Shown here one piece after another: positions 1-10,112 of a DNA stretch of 64,000 bases (position 1 is the first letter of the stretch; each line of letters opens with the position of its first letter). Origin of the DNA: Linum tenue. Its lineage: Eukaryota; Streptophyta; Magnoliopsida; Malpighiales; Linaceae. The stretch covers positions 57,189,703 through 57,253,702 of the forward strand of contig CAMGYJ010000002.1 in NCBI GenBank assembly GCA_946122785.1, in the 5' to 3' direction. Made by a program: the position numbers and the translations under genes. The notes below the pieces were generated by a model that was not told where the DNA came from, did no database searches, and worked only from the letters and a program-made list of their open reading frames with translations.

Positions 1-2123
1 CATTTCAGGTCCTAGCACGTAAAGTGAAGCGTAGGCGCAAGTTTCAAGTCAATCAGAGATCAATTGGCGACTCGGGGGGAGAAACTCGAGTATGACTTGA
101 AGAAGAATGGATTTCTACCTCAGTTTGTGACCATATAATCATGCAATCTTGTCATGAGAAGAAAGAGGACGAGACTACGAGCGTCTGGGATCAAACGACA
201 CCTGATTTGGAGTCCGAAGAAGGGAGAAACGAAGAATCAAAGATAGGGGACCCGGAACTGCAAAATACCCGACCATAATACCCTACCGGGTATTTTTGGC
301 CATCTGATAGGGGATTTTTGGCAGCATCAGAAGGCCCAGGGTTGGGAAACGGTGCGGTCTGGTTCAGACCAGACCATATATACGGTCTATGATCCAGACC
401 GAGAGGATGAAGTATAGACCACAGACCAGACCACAAACTATACGGTCCGGTCCAGACCACGCCTGTGCAGTCTGGTTCGGTCTGGTCTGATCCAGATAGA
501 CCACACTCAACGAAAAATGAATAATTTGTTTAGTCAACCACACAAAAAATTGAACCAATAAACAAGAAAAATAAGTGTTATTTGCCTTAACACATTAATC
601 CTAACATGCATGAATAATTTTGATACCCTAAATCTTAGTACATCACTAATATACAAAATAAAAGCATCCCAACTTGCACTATAACGTCATAAACATTAAC
701 ATAATGTCATATGGAGACACAATTATCTCTACTCCCTGGTCAAATGTGGTTGTGAATGAAGGAGGGACGAGATTCACAAAACTAGGGTTGAGACTTGGGT
801 GTCGTTTGGGAGTTGGGAGAGTGGTCGAATGGGCTTTTAACACGTATTGACAAGTCAGTTGGGTCCACGGTTTGGTTTGGTAAACCGCGGTCTAGACCAA
901 ACCAGACCAAGAAATCAAAACATAAAATAATACAGACCATAGACCAGACCAGACCATACTTAACGGTCTACGGTCCGGACCAAACTGTGCGGTACGGTTT
1001 GGACCACGGTTTTTCTAACGGTCTGGTCTATTTTCCCAGCCCTAAGAAGGCCCCCCGGTCGTGAACCAAAAATACCCGACCGGTACTAAAAATACCCGAC
1101 CGGGTATTTTCCCTTTTGCCCAGAATAGTGACCCGGAGCATTTTGTTGATACCCGAGCGGTTCCCTAAATACCCGATCGGGTATTCTGACCGGGGATCGC
1201 GAACGCATGCTGTTAAAAGCCTGTTTTGTGCGTTTTTGCAAGGGGGGAGCTGGGTTTTGGATCCCAAACACCCAAGGGACGAACCATAGAAAGAGAGGGC
1301 GATTTGAGGGCATTCTAATAGTGGAATTGGAGGATTTCTTCGCCTTGGAAGCTCGAGGAACAAGCCCGGACTTGAAGACTGATCATCTGAAGATTCTTAC
1401 TGCAGTTTCTCTCTTCTCTATGGAGTACTTCCCTTCACTTAGGCTTTGAGGAACCCTAGCTATGTTTGTTTGATTGGATGGTTGTATGAGTACTCTTACT
1501 TGATAATCTTGAGTTCATATTCAATCTATGCATGTTTTCATGATTCAATTCTTCTTTAGTCGAGATTATTGATTCTGCTTTGATCCTATGAGAGCGAATA
1601 CCTGATTAGGTCAATAGAGCACCATAGATTGATAGTAGTGGATCGATTGCTTTAGTCGAGGGTTGATTCACTGCTTTGTATCGATTGAGAACATCATTCG
1701 ATAGAGGGAGTCTAGTTCAGAACGCCTTGATCGGTTGTTCTAGAGAAGGATACGTCCCTCTAGGCAATTGACTCAAGAGGGCCTTGTTCCTTTAGTCGAG
1801 ACTCAAGGTCTAGCCAAGGATTCTCCGCATTGTGAATGAAAGTGAAACAAGTTAGAGATCATCAATCGTTAATCTGGCTAGTGACTCGGGGGAATCATAC
1901 CTAAGTGAGTTCCCAACCTGTAATTAGATTAACTTTAACTGTAGTTTGCTAGAGTAGTTTTAGTTCTTTCATCTTAATCTGGTTTGCTAGATAATGAACT
2001 GAAGCTGAGTAATAGTAACTCTAGAGACCCGTGGATTCGATATTTATTACTTGAGCCACTATACTGTAGTCCCTTTCATTGGTTACACTTGGCCATTGTT
2101 AGGTGTTGTGTCATAGCGAGTCA
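1..2123 (+). mobile_element. Ty3/gypsy-type LTR, cut by the window edge
   Basis: The stretch matches the LTR at 29947-32722 over its first ~200 bases and again over 1207-2123, in the same orientation, and ends with the same ...GCGAGTCA terminus. By alignment to that copy about 104 bases of the LTR lie left of the window. The middle differs: this copy has several near-repeats of ACCCGACCGGGTATT at about 1075-1190, and a 708-base hAT element at 337-1044. The bases after 2123 do not look like a tRNA primer-binding site, so this is a solo LTR or the 3' LTR of an element lying to the left. No retroviral-type coding sequence is visible here. Confidence 0.75.
337..1044. mobile_element. Non-autonomous hAT element inside the LTR
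   Basis: The element starts CAGGGTTGGGAAA and ends with the reverse complement of TAGGGCTGGGAAA. It is flanked by a perfect 8-base target-site duplication AGAAGGCC (329-336 and 1045-1052). Eight-base duplications and (C/T)AGGG ends are hAT hallmarks. Both ends are packed with GGTCTGGTC/GACCAGACC motifs in both orientations, like the subterminal transposase-binding repeats of hAT elements. There is no transposase reading frame. The second LTR copy near 30270 lacks the element, which supports insertion. Confidence 0.85.
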
Positions 2124-2133
2124 GAAATCAGAA

Positions 2134-2512
2134 ATGGGAGTCCCCGACGAGCCTTTGATGATGGTGACACCCGAATTCGGCCTGATCTCGCTTGGATTGG
2201 TGGATGCCGATAAGATCCCCAAGTACGAGCTGACCGTGGAGGACGGGAGGCGGCTGGCGAAGGAGTACAGCAGGGTTTTGATGAGGAAGCACAGGGCGAG
2301 GTAGGCCGCGGAGACGAATCTATTGAGGATGAAGAAGGAGGCGATCGAAGCATTGCTGGAGAAGTTGAAGTAGGCTGCTCTGGTACCAGACTTGACGTCA
2401 TTTCCTAAAGAGAGAGAGATTCATGGCGACATTGACACCTCCAATTGAGGGTTATATCGACAAGGTGAAGGAGGCTGCTATGAGGAGTTCTGGTGCCCAG
2501 AAGATTAGATAG
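2134..2512 (+). pseudogene. Decayed intronless copy of a conserved-looking plant protein
   Basis: Translation from ATG 2134 gives a continuous, protein-like sequence (start MGVPDEPLMMVTPEFGL, with a KIPKYELTVEDGRRLAKEY segment). It is broken by in-frame TAG codons at 2302 and 2371, both single-base changes from CAG, Gln. Near 2411-2420 an extra GAGA shifts the frame, after which it continues through TLTPPIEGYIDKVKEAA to a stop at 2510-2512. No intron is visible, so this is probably a processed retrocopy. It looks like a small conserved plant protein, possibly a mitochondrial ribosome-associated one, but I do not recognise the family firmly. It begins 10 bases after the LTR end at 2123. Confidence 0.5.
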
Positions 2513-2620
2513 AGCGTTGTTTTCTTCCCAACTCCCAAGGTGTGCCATGGTATTTTTCACAATTTCCTTTCCTCTTTTGTTGCCTGTAGTTTCCTACGTT
2601 AAATTCTTGGCTGCATTTTG

Positions 2621-2904
2621 GTGATTGATAGATTCAAAGAGAAACGGCCTTGTAGTATACTGGCTAGTCAGATAATGGATTGATGTGGCTTTGTTGCTTT
2701 ACTACTTGAGAGTTACAGAAACGTAACTTGTCAATAACATTCCATGTCGACATGCTTGAGCCAGGGTGCTTTGGCTAAGGATCGATAGTTTTTCACAGTT
2801 AGGTGATTGATAGATTCAAAGGGATTCGACCTTGTAGTATTCTGGCTATTCAGATTATGGATTGATGTGGCTTTGCTGCTTTACTACTTGAGAGTCACAG
2901 AAAC
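2621..2904. repeat. Two diverged direct copies of a ~102 bp segment
   Basis: Bases 2621-2722 and 2803-2904 both run from GTGATTGATAGATTCAAAG to GAGAGT(T/C)ACAGAAAC with only scattered differences, separated by about 80 bases. The second copy overlaps the 3' end of the minus-strand reading frame at 2884-3096. Confidence 0.7.
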
Positions 2905-3096
2905 ATCAATTGCCGAAAGTGACAGAGCACCTTTTCGAGCATCGGCGGTTGCAGAACCTTTGCCTTCTCTTTTGCTTCCTTCTAATCGCGGCCTCTTTTC
3001 GCTGCTCTTCTGTTGTTGCAGCACCTCAGCTTCAGCGACAGCAAACCTTCTCTCCAACGCGTCCATTGCGCGCTTTCTTGGATCCTCGGCAGCCAT
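2884..3096 (-). CDS. Possible truncated gene, N-terminal exon only
   Basis: A 70-residue minus-strand frame starts at ATG 3096 (MAAEDPRKRAMDALERRFAV...) and is rich in Glu, Lys, Arg and Gln, like a short coiled-coil N-terminus. Just upstream is a plausible 95-base intron in the leader (GT at 3192, AG at 3098), which supports a once-real gene. AAAAG followed by GTGCTCTG near 2935 could be a splice donor; read that way, the last ~18 residues of the frame are intron. The downstream sequence enters the duplicated segment at 2803-2904 and no continuing exon is evident. Family not recognised. It may be the 5' stub of a gene disrupted by rearrangement. Confidence 0.3.
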   Translation of the reverse strand: MAAEDPRKRAMDALERRFAVAEAEVLQQQKSSEKRPRLEGSKREGKGSATADARKGALSLSAIDVSVTLK

Positions 3097-3649
3097 TCTA
3101 TCAAAACCACGAACGCGCAGTCAGAATGATTGGTTCTTCACTGGTTCGTCGGAGAAGAAACACAAGAAAAAAAAAGGAAGACAGAGTAATACCTTGCAAG
3201 TGGAAATCAATCAATGAAGAAATTCGTAAGGCGAATCGTCGTTCTATTCAGCCGAGTGAAAAGCCCGTCGGCGGCTGGCTGTTTGAAGCTCGATTTTGTG
3301 GAGAAGTAGAGTAGGTGTGACCGTGCATCCTCCAACCGCTCGCAGAGAAGAGCGAAAGAGTTGCAGAGGTGGCGGCGGGCTTGGACTCGGAGTCGGAGGC
3401 GGGGATGGTGTTGTGGTGGAGGATAATGGAAATTCGAAGGAGGGGAAGCAAATTGATCTCTCTCCCTATTGGGTATGATAGCTCCTGTGGCCGGGGAATG
3501 GGAGTGGAAGAGGAGAGAAAGTGAAGCGGCGACCATATTTTGTCCGCTTCCGGGAGTGATTCTCCAGCAGGAGAAGGATTAAATCTCTAAGTATAATTTT
3601 TCTGTTTTATTTATTTTATTGTGAAAATGAGTTGGAAATTGTAAAAGAT

Positions 3650-3783
3650 TAACAGAGTTGGACGGAGAGTGACCAAACATGAACGATTTCAGTAAACTGA
3701 AGTACCACCAATGGATTTAAATATTTCTAGTGACCAAACTTGAACGTTTTTTATAATCTCAGTGACCAACCATGCAATTAACC
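3650..3783. repeat. Fragment related to the 9728-10112 MITE
   Basis: The repeated phrase GTGACCAAACNTGAACG with CTCAGTGACCAA and an AACCC end resembles one arm of the foldback element at 9728-10112, but no second arm is present. It looks like an old half-element. No gene is seen between 3097 and 4052. Confidence 0.4.
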
Positions 3784-4052
3784 CTTTAGAAATTTAACAC
3801 GTTAAATTACTTTGAATTAGTTCATACTGACGAGGGAATGACCCTATTGTCATTATCAAAACATTTAGAAATTTAACACGGATTGAAGCCAAGATTGTGA
3901 AAAAATGAAGTGTAGTGAGAGAATGCTTGTGTCGTGGCAAACTGCAGAGGCAAATGCCCCGCAAGTGGCCCGACCGAGAAAATTCCAAAATGCTGGTGTG
4001 TGCATTTTGTGAATTATTTTTAAAAAACAAGTGTAATTTATGATTTTTTTTG

Positions 4053-4572
4053 GTTAATACCTTAATTTGGCCCGAACTATATACATACTTTCTACTTTGG
4101 CCCGTGGTATTGGAAATTGTTATTCTGGCCTGAACTATGTAGCAAACTTCCTCATTTGGCCTGGAGGCGGGTTTGACCGTTAAATTAGACGGTCAAACTT
4201 GTTGACCGTTAGTCAATGTCCACCTCACTCGCCACGTCAGCTTAGAGGACATAAATTTTTAGTTTTTTTTTATTTCTGAATTTTGCTTTCTTGTCATTTG
4301 CTAAAAATGGGCCCTTTTTCGTTCTTTTAATAATTTTTTTGATTTATGATTTTTATTAATCAAAAGAAAATAAAATTCAGAAATAAAAAAAAATAATTTT
4401 TATGTCCTCAAAGCTGACGTGGCAGGTGAGGTGGACATTGACTAACGGTCAAACCCACCTCCAGGCCAAATGAGGAAGTTTGCTACATAGTTCAGGCCAG
4501 AATAGCAATTTTCAATACCACAGGCCAAAGTAGAAAGTATGTGTATAGTTCAGACCAAACTAAGGTATTAAC
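4053..4572. mobile_element. Foldback element with ~200 bp inverted arms
   Basis: The ends read GTTAATACCTTAATTTGG and the reverse complement of GTTAATACCTTAGTTTGG. The arms pair for about 200 bases, including the motifs ACTTTCTACTTTGGCC and TTGACCGTTAGTCAATGTCC. Flanks are eight T residues on each side plus one mismatched base (4044-4052 and 4573-4581), compatible with a 9-base duplication of the Mutator kind, although a poly-T site makes this weak. The loop (about 4260-4390) is AT-rich with no coding sequence. Confidence 0.7.
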
Positions 4573-4588
4573 TTTTTTTTAGGGAAAA

Positions 4589-5012
4589 ATTTAATATCCA
4601 AACCTTTCATTTTAAACAATATAATAGCCAAACATTTTCGAAAACAATCTAATATCCAAATCGTCAACTTTCCGTCCGTTTGACCGTTGGTTGACACTTC
4701 AAAAAAGCTTTGTTTAGGGGAAATTGTCACAATACAACTTTGTTTTCTTGTTTTGGCATTGCAGATGACAAAATATTTAGATATTCTATACCATCATGGT
4801 GGAGTTATGGACTTCTCGGGTTTGGAACCACGATATGTTGGTGGTTTTTCAGAGAAGATATCGATGGATATTGATGAAGCGTCATACTTTGAACTTTTTT
4901 GAAGTGTCAACTAACGATCAAACGAACGAAAAGTTGACAATTTGGATATTAGATTGTTTTCAAAAAGGTTTGGCTATTATATTGTTTAAAATGAAAGGTT
5001 TGGATATTAAAT
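4589..5012. mobile_element. Second foldback element, MULE derivative
   Basis: The arms start ATTTAATATCCAAACCTTTC and run about 120 bases, to TTGACACTTCAAAAAAG and its complement near 4895. The exact ends and target-site duplication are unclear because both flanks are A/T runs. It lies only about 16 bases from the preceding foldback. The loop contains a fragment of transposase-type coding sequence (4765-4902), suggesting a deletion derivative of a Mutator-like element. Confidence 0.6.
4765..4902 (+). pseudogene. PB1-like N-terminal fragment of a MULE protein
   Basis: After an intron-like ...TTGGCATTGCAG acceptor, the frame from ATG 4765 encodes about 45 residues. It contains LYHHGGVMDFSG, RYVGG and a SYFEL signature. 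Plant MULE proteins often begin with a PB1-like domain of the form HHGG...YxGG...SYFEL, so I infer a first-coding-exon remnant. Nothing of the catalytic DDE domain or zinc knuckle is present. The frame runs into the right inverted arm and stops there. Confidence 0.45.
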
Positions 5013-6301
5013 TGTATTTATTTTTTTTATACGAACTATCATTCGAGCGTACAAAAGCGAAAGCCTTCCAAATGGTAAACGCGTAGGGTGCACGCGAGTC
5101 AGTCAACACCAAGACCCCGCGCGCGCGCAGCAGCAGCTAAAAAATGGTGGTGGGGGCGGTCGCGGAGGCTGAAAGAGAGACGTCAGACGAGAGAGAAAGG
5201 AGAAGAAGCAGCCCCCCGAAGAAGAAGAAGAAGACGACGACGATTGATGTGTGCCCACAACTTGGCTTTTCTGATTAATACCATCCGCATCCAGTCCATG
5301 GCCTAATCCCGGGTTCGGTTTTACACCCGTTTCCATCCTCCACGTCACTTCCCTTCTCCCCCATTCCCTTCCTTCCCCTCTCGTTTGTTCAGCTACTCTC
5401 TCTCAGTCCCTCTCTCGAACAGGTAAAAATTCCCCATCTCATTTCATTTTTTTCAATTATTTAATCTAATATCCCGATTGAAATCTCAATTTGTCTGCTT
5501 TTCCAATCTGATCCGATTTGATCTCCTCTTTTGTTTCTTCCCTGAATCAGACACTGCTTCCGGATAAGAAACAGGTGAAGCTCTTTTTTTCCTTAACCTG
5601 GGTTTATCTCTTCCTTTCTGTGTCGTTTGTGGGATATGGTCAATACGTCAAGTTAGCGAATTGGTTATCTCTCTAATTGATATATATCGCGGGTTATGTT
5701 GGGGTTTTGGGGAATGGAAATGGGCGATTTCAGATCAGAAGTTTCGTGAGCTAGAACTGGGATTCTGTTGACTTTTTATCTTTTTGTATCGAAGGTAGTT
5801 GAGGGGTTGGAGGAGGTAGGAAACTAGAGCTGGAAGAGGTAGGTAGGAAGAAAGTTTTGTTGTTTGTTTGTCTCTCGAGCTTTTTCCCATTTGTCAAGAA
5901 CCGAATTTGGCTTGATTTCATTGTTGTTGTTGTTGGTTTGGGAACTGGGTATTAAAGGAAGTTTAAGTGGGTAAAAATAATGCTTCTGCAACTTGGAGTT
6001 GGTTGAGAAGAGGAAATTTCTGTTCCCACTTTCCCTTTTGTTTGTATTGATTGATTGATTTGGTTTTTGATCAATTAGTTTCACATCCGCACTCCCATTT
6101 TCTGCGCTACTGCTGAGTGTCAGCCACTTAGCTCCAGTTGACTGCAACCAGCATTCAAGTTCCCCATTGATCTTTCCTCACTGGAGGCTTCTGAGTAGAG
6201 TGCTGCCCTATATAGTCACCCAACAGCATTATTCAAACAAGAAAAAGCTCAAGTTCTTAACATTGATCATATCCAAATCTCTTTCTCTTGCCCTCTCTAA
6301 G
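5013..6301 (+). promoter_or_regulatory. Promoter and spliced leader region of the Pur-alpha gene
   Basis: The region turns GC-rich near 5095-5170, has a GAA/GAC microsatellite (about 5211-5244) and then CT-rich leader sequence. Possible untranslated exons end at 5422 (GAACAG, then GTAAAAAT) and span 5551-5574 (after CTGAATCAG, before GTGAAGCT). A further acceptor lies near 6138 or 6152 upstream of the ATG at 6302. These splice sites are read by eye and not confirmed. The reading frames in this stretch are low-complexity and I do not support any as a gene. Confidence 0.45.
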
Positions 6302-8346
6302 ATGGAGGGAAATTCTAGCGGCGGAGGCAGTAGTGTTGGTGGAGGAGGGGTAGCAGCAGCAGCGGCAGTGGTGACACCAGGAGCTGCTGGTGTTGTAGGT
6401 GGAGGAGGGAATGATGTTGAGCTCATGTGCAAGACTCTTCAAGTTGAACACAAGCTATTCTATTTTGATCTCAAGGAGAACCCAAGAGGCCGGTACTTGA
6501 AGATATCTGAGAAGACATCATCCACCAGGTCTACTATCATTGTTCCTTCCTCTGGGATTTCCTGGTTCTTGGACCTCTTCAATTACTATGTCAATTCTGA
6601 TGAGCATGACCTCTTCAGCAAGGAATTACAGTTGGACACTAAGGCAACTCTCCGCCATTCTACTTGTATCTCTGCGTCTCTCTTACTCGCCGTTCCCTTC
6701 CTGAATTCTCTTACTCACGTGTTGCCATTTGTCTTGTATATTGCAGGTGTTTTATTTTGACATTGGGGAAAACAGAAGGGGACGTTTTCTCAAGGTATAA
6801 CTTGGTGCTAATTCTTGCTTACATTCCTTATGTAAGGATTTTTCGTTCTCAAAAAATGTGTCGTGGTATCTATCAACATTATAAAAAAAAAAAATGTGTC
6901 GTGGTATCCTGATGACATTTTCAGGGAGAACAGATGCTTTGGTCTTGTTCTTAAGCTTTTCAGTTTTGGAAGACCTATGCTTCTTCCGGAAGGACCTGTA
7001 TTTTCCCCACCCTTTCTTGGTATTTTGTGAGAGGAATTTTACAATGCTATATAGCATTGGTGCTATAGGTTTTTGTATTTATGGTACAACTTGAAATTGT
7101 ATCTTTAGCGTTATGGTACAACTTAAAATTGTACCTATACTTTTTGTGTAAATTCTTTTATGGTATAACTTGAACTTGTACCTTTATGTGATGGTACAAC
7201 TTCAAGTTGTTGTAAAGTTATACCATAACATAATGATACAAATTCATTTATGGTACACCCTAAACTTATACATTTATTGTTATGGTACAACCTAAAATTG
7301 CACATTAAAGTACCAATACTATATAGCATAGTAGAAGTGCTCATTTTGTGAAGGTCCAGTTCAGGAAAACAGAAAGAGGAAAGGCGTGGCAGTTCTATCT
7401 AGTGGCTTTTTCCTGATTTAGGCTGTTAAATATTTATAGACTGGAATATGCAAATATGTAAGCTGCCAAATGGTAGTCTGGCAGTACATAGAGGAAGAGT
7501 TAGTTGATTGGTTTATCCATACGAGTACACTCCTAAAGTGTGTGAATGTTTGGGATTGTTAACCAGAATCTTCATAGTTGATCACTCTTAATGTTCTGCA
7601 GGTCTCAGAAGCTTCTGTTAGTAGAAACCGCAGTACTATCATTGTTCCTGCTGGAACTTCTAGGGATGAAGGCTGGGCTTCTTTTAGGAACATCTTGGCA
7701 GATATTAATGAAGCTTCAAGGCTTTACATGCTGTCCAATCAGGTGACTGTTACATCTCTTTTCTGTCACTAACTAATACATGGAGAAGGTTCTGAGTTGG
7801 ACAAATGTCACATGTTCGTCACCTGTGCGAATGTTATTACAAACAGCAAAATTCTGAATCCTCGGAGCGCCTAGTTGGACTTTCTGATGATGTAGGCGCT
7901 GGATTTATATCTGGGCACAGCACCCAACAGCCTGCTCCTCCAACTTCTGAGTTAAATGTAGACCGGGCAGTTGACCTGCCGACACAGGATGAGATTGGTA
8001 ACCTGGGAGTGTCAAAGGTTATCCGAGTTGATCAGAAAAGATTCTTCTTCGATCTCGGGAGTAATAACAGAGGCCATTTCTTGAGGATCTCTGAGGTAAT
8101 TTGGTTGAAGTAGTAGTTCAAACTTCGGGGCACATTAGTCATCTCTAACCTTGATACTATTGACATTGGAGCTGATGGTAAAAATATTTGTAGGTTGCTG
8201 GTTCTGATAGGTCCTCCATAATTCTTCCACTCTCTGGGCTGAAGCAGTTTCATGAAATAGTGGGTCATTTTGTGGAGATCACCAAAGATCGAATTGAAGG
8301 AATGGGGAGCGCCAACGTCCGAACTGTAGATCCACCTCAAAGATGA
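6302..8346 (+). CDS. PURA1: Transcription factor Pur-alpha 1, five coding exons
   Basis: Pur-alpha proteins bind single-stranded purine-rich DNA and RNA; the plant protein is known for binding telo-box/II-element promoters in the nucleus. Exons 6302-6643, 6747-6794, 7602-7742, 7847-8095 and 8194-8346 join in phase 0 to 310 residues, the usual family length. Residues 1-36 are Gly/Ala-rich. Three PUR repeats follow at about 43-107, 110-170 and 234-291, each with an aromatic-FD core (FYFDLKEN, FYFDIGEN, FFFDLGSN) and an R(S/T)xI(I) strand. The protein ends RTVDPPQR, the conserved plant terminus. The start is the ATG opening the Gly-rich tail after a leader without a competing frame. The first intron uses a GC donor, and the second (807 bases) hosts a MITE. 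The gene converges with TIM23 downstream. No disabling mutation is seen. Confidence 0.95.
6644..6746 (+). other. GC-AG intron of the Pur-alpha gene
   Basis: The conserved residues QLDTK end at AAG 6643 and the next conserved block VFYFDIGENRRG begins at 6747 after TTGCAG. The donor is AG followed by GCAACT, not GT. No GT nearby keeps both conserved blocks in frame. Retention would add about 37 unrelated residues after QLDTK before a stop at 6758-6760. Confidence 0.8.
7044..7329. mobile_element. MITE in intron 2 of the Pur-alpha gene
   Basis: Terminal inverted repeats read ATGCTATATAGCATTGGT and ATGCTATATAGTATTGGT (on the reverse strand). The interior is a run of diverged ~30-base copies of TTATGGTACAACTTGAAATT in both orientations. 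No clear target-site duplication is visible and there is no coding sequence. The element sits well away from both splice sites. Confidence 0.6.
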
Positions 8347-8945
8347 ATGTGTTTCCATGTGATGGGTGTGTTTGTGAAAGGAGAATAAATGCTGAAGATG
8401 GCTTCTTTTGATGGCAAGGGAACATAATGTATTGGGATTCTTCTGGGATTGTGGTTGGTTCCTTTTGTTTTTTGGTGTTGCAGGATGGATGTAAATCCAT
8501 TGGCTCCTGCTACTGGTTCTTGCTGTCAAATAGGGTAAAATCTGATGATTTTTTTTACTTGGGTTCTGAATTTTACTTTTGGTCACAGCTTGTGAAAACA
8601 ATAAAGGGTGAATTCCAATTGCAAATATTCCTGCATTTTGCTTTTGCAACTTTCCCCTGCTGTTTCAGAAGCTATTTATCTATCAAAGATAACCGAGTAG
8701 AAAACGATTTCATGTCAGCACCCTCAGATAGCCAGACATTAGCATAGAGCTCAATTTGAAATCTAGATTTAGTGATTTACAGTACTAGAGTGTTTTAGAA
8801 TCAATGAAAGATGAAATCTTTGTAAGTACTGAACATTGAACAGACAACAAAACATTGCAGAATGATATTTCACTTCTTGAAATCATATTAATAACCATCA
8901 AGTTCCCCAAACCCCAATTCATACCAAGAATCGAATAATATTTCA
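8347..8945. other. 3' flanks between two convergent genes
   Basis: This holds the likely 3' UTR of the Pur-alpha gene, with an AATAAA at 8600-8605, and the 3' end of the TIM23 transcript, which reads leftward. Reading frames here are short and lack recognisable features. Confidence 0.5.
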
Positions 8946-9488
8946 CTAGACATGAAAATATCTCTTAACAACATGCTTCCCGGCGACAGCAGCAACGGCC
9001 GCGACCCCTCCGATAGCGCCAGCAATCGCCGCCGATCTGGGGCCTCTGGCTGCTCGATAAATTGCCCCAGTGCCGAGCCCAGCAACCACGGTGTTAGCCA
9101 AATCATCCACATCCCTCAACGCAATCAAGCCGCTCTCGATCCCGGTAAACATCAGACCCAGGACTCCCATAGTGTTGCCCAACCGCCGACCACTCTGCCC
9201 GCCGGAGTTCAAAACCCTGTTCAGCCGCAACTTCATGCTCTCGCCGGCCTCGGCCGCCCTGATCCCATCGAGTGTCCCCTTCGCACCGCCGGCGATCGCA
9301 CCGCCGAGGTACCCCGCGCCGGTGTAGTAGGTGAGATTCTCGCTCCAGGTCCTGCGCTGGCGTGCGGCTTCTTCCTGGAAGAGGAACTCCGGGGACGTGG
9401 GCAGATTGTAGAGGCTCTGAGAAGGGACGCTGTAGAAATTCTGGTAGGGGTGGTACTTTTGGAACCTCTGATCACCCGAATCGTCCAT
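8946..9488 (-). CDS. TIM23: Mitochondrial import inner membrane translocase subunit TIM23
   Basis: TIM23 is the channel subunit of the TIM23 presequence translocase in the inner mitochondrial membrane. The single-exon frame from ATG 9488 gives 180 residues, close to the plant family length of about 187. Residues 1-50 form the hydrophilic N-terminus with the plant-type KYHPYQNFYSV and LYNLPTSPEFLFQEE blocks. Four Gly/Ala-rich membrane segments fall at about 54-76, 105-124, 131-147 and 151-170, with the family signatures NLTYYTGAGYLGGA and VVAGLGTGAIYRAARGPRSA. It ends KRYFHV. The frame can be extended 20 codons upstream to a TTG, but ATG 9488 fits the family start better. It converges with the Pur-alpha gene. 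Its promoter lies between 9489 and the MITE at 9728, so that insertion sits within about 240 bases of the start codon. Confidence 0.95.
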   Translation of the reverse strand: MDDSGDQRFQKYHPYQNFYSVPSQSLYNLPTSPEFLFQEEAARQRRTWSENLTYYTGAGYLGGAIAGGAKGTLDGIRAAEAGESMKLRLNRVLNSGGQSGRRLGNTMGVLGLMFTGIESGLIALRDVDDLANTVVAGLGTGAIYRAARGPRSAAIAGAIGGVAAVAAVAGKHVVKRYFHV

Positions 9489-9727
9489 CAAAGGGTTTTT
9501 GGCTGTGGAAATTTTTTGGGGAAGGGGCGAGCTAGAGAAAGAGGACAAGGGAGGTTTAGGGTTTAAGGAGAAACGGAGAGGGCGGAGGTTTCTCGAGTTT
9601 GTACAACTCGGCTGGCTTCTTTTTCAAGCAGGTTTGGACCGTTTGGTGACGTGGAATTAATTTTTTTTATGGAGTGACATGGATTTTTTTTGTGAGTAGT
9701 GTCAGACAAAACAATTATTTTCCTCTC

Positions 9728-10112
9728 GGGTAAATGACACATTTGGTCACTGAGATTACTAAATCGTGTCATATTTAGTCACTAGAAAAATTTAATATCA
9801 ATTTTGGTCACTCGAATTACTGACACAGGTCACATTTGGTCACTCTTCTGTAGCCTCTGTCCAACTCCGGTCACTCGAATTATTGAAAAATGTCACATTT
9901 AGTCACTCGTATTACTGAAACATGTCACATTTAGTCACTCTCCCAAAAGTTTCCGTCCAACTACATTAATGGAGTTGGACAGAAACTGACGGGAGAGTGA
10001 CTAAATTTGACCAGTTTCGGTAATTCGAGTGACCAAAATTGATATTAATTTTTTCTAGTGACTAAACATGACACAATTTAATAATCTCAGTGACCAAATG
10101 TGTCATTTACCC
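9728..10112. mobile_element. Mutator-type foldback MITE upstream of TIM23
   Basis: Ends are GGGTAAATGACACATTTGGT and its inverted copy ...CATTTACCC. The arms pair over much of the 385 bases, with GGTCACT repeated in various spacings. A perfect 10-base flank TTTTCCTCTC occurs on both sides (9718-9727 and 10113-10122), matching a 9-10 base Mutator-type duplication. No coding sequence. It may influence TIM23 promoter spacing, which is inference only. Confidence 0.85.

Noticed and set aside
6302..6760. Pur-alpha exon 1 continuing to 6760 as a short protein
   Set aside because: Conserved family sequence resumes after an acceptor at 6746; the read-through tail is not conserved.
9489..9548. TIM23 starting 20 codons earlier
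   Set aside because: The upstream codon is TTG, not ATG, and the extra residues do not resemble the family N-terminus.
8952..9566. Plus-strand 204-codon frame opposite TIM23
   Set aside because: It is the antisense shadow of a well-supported conserved gene.
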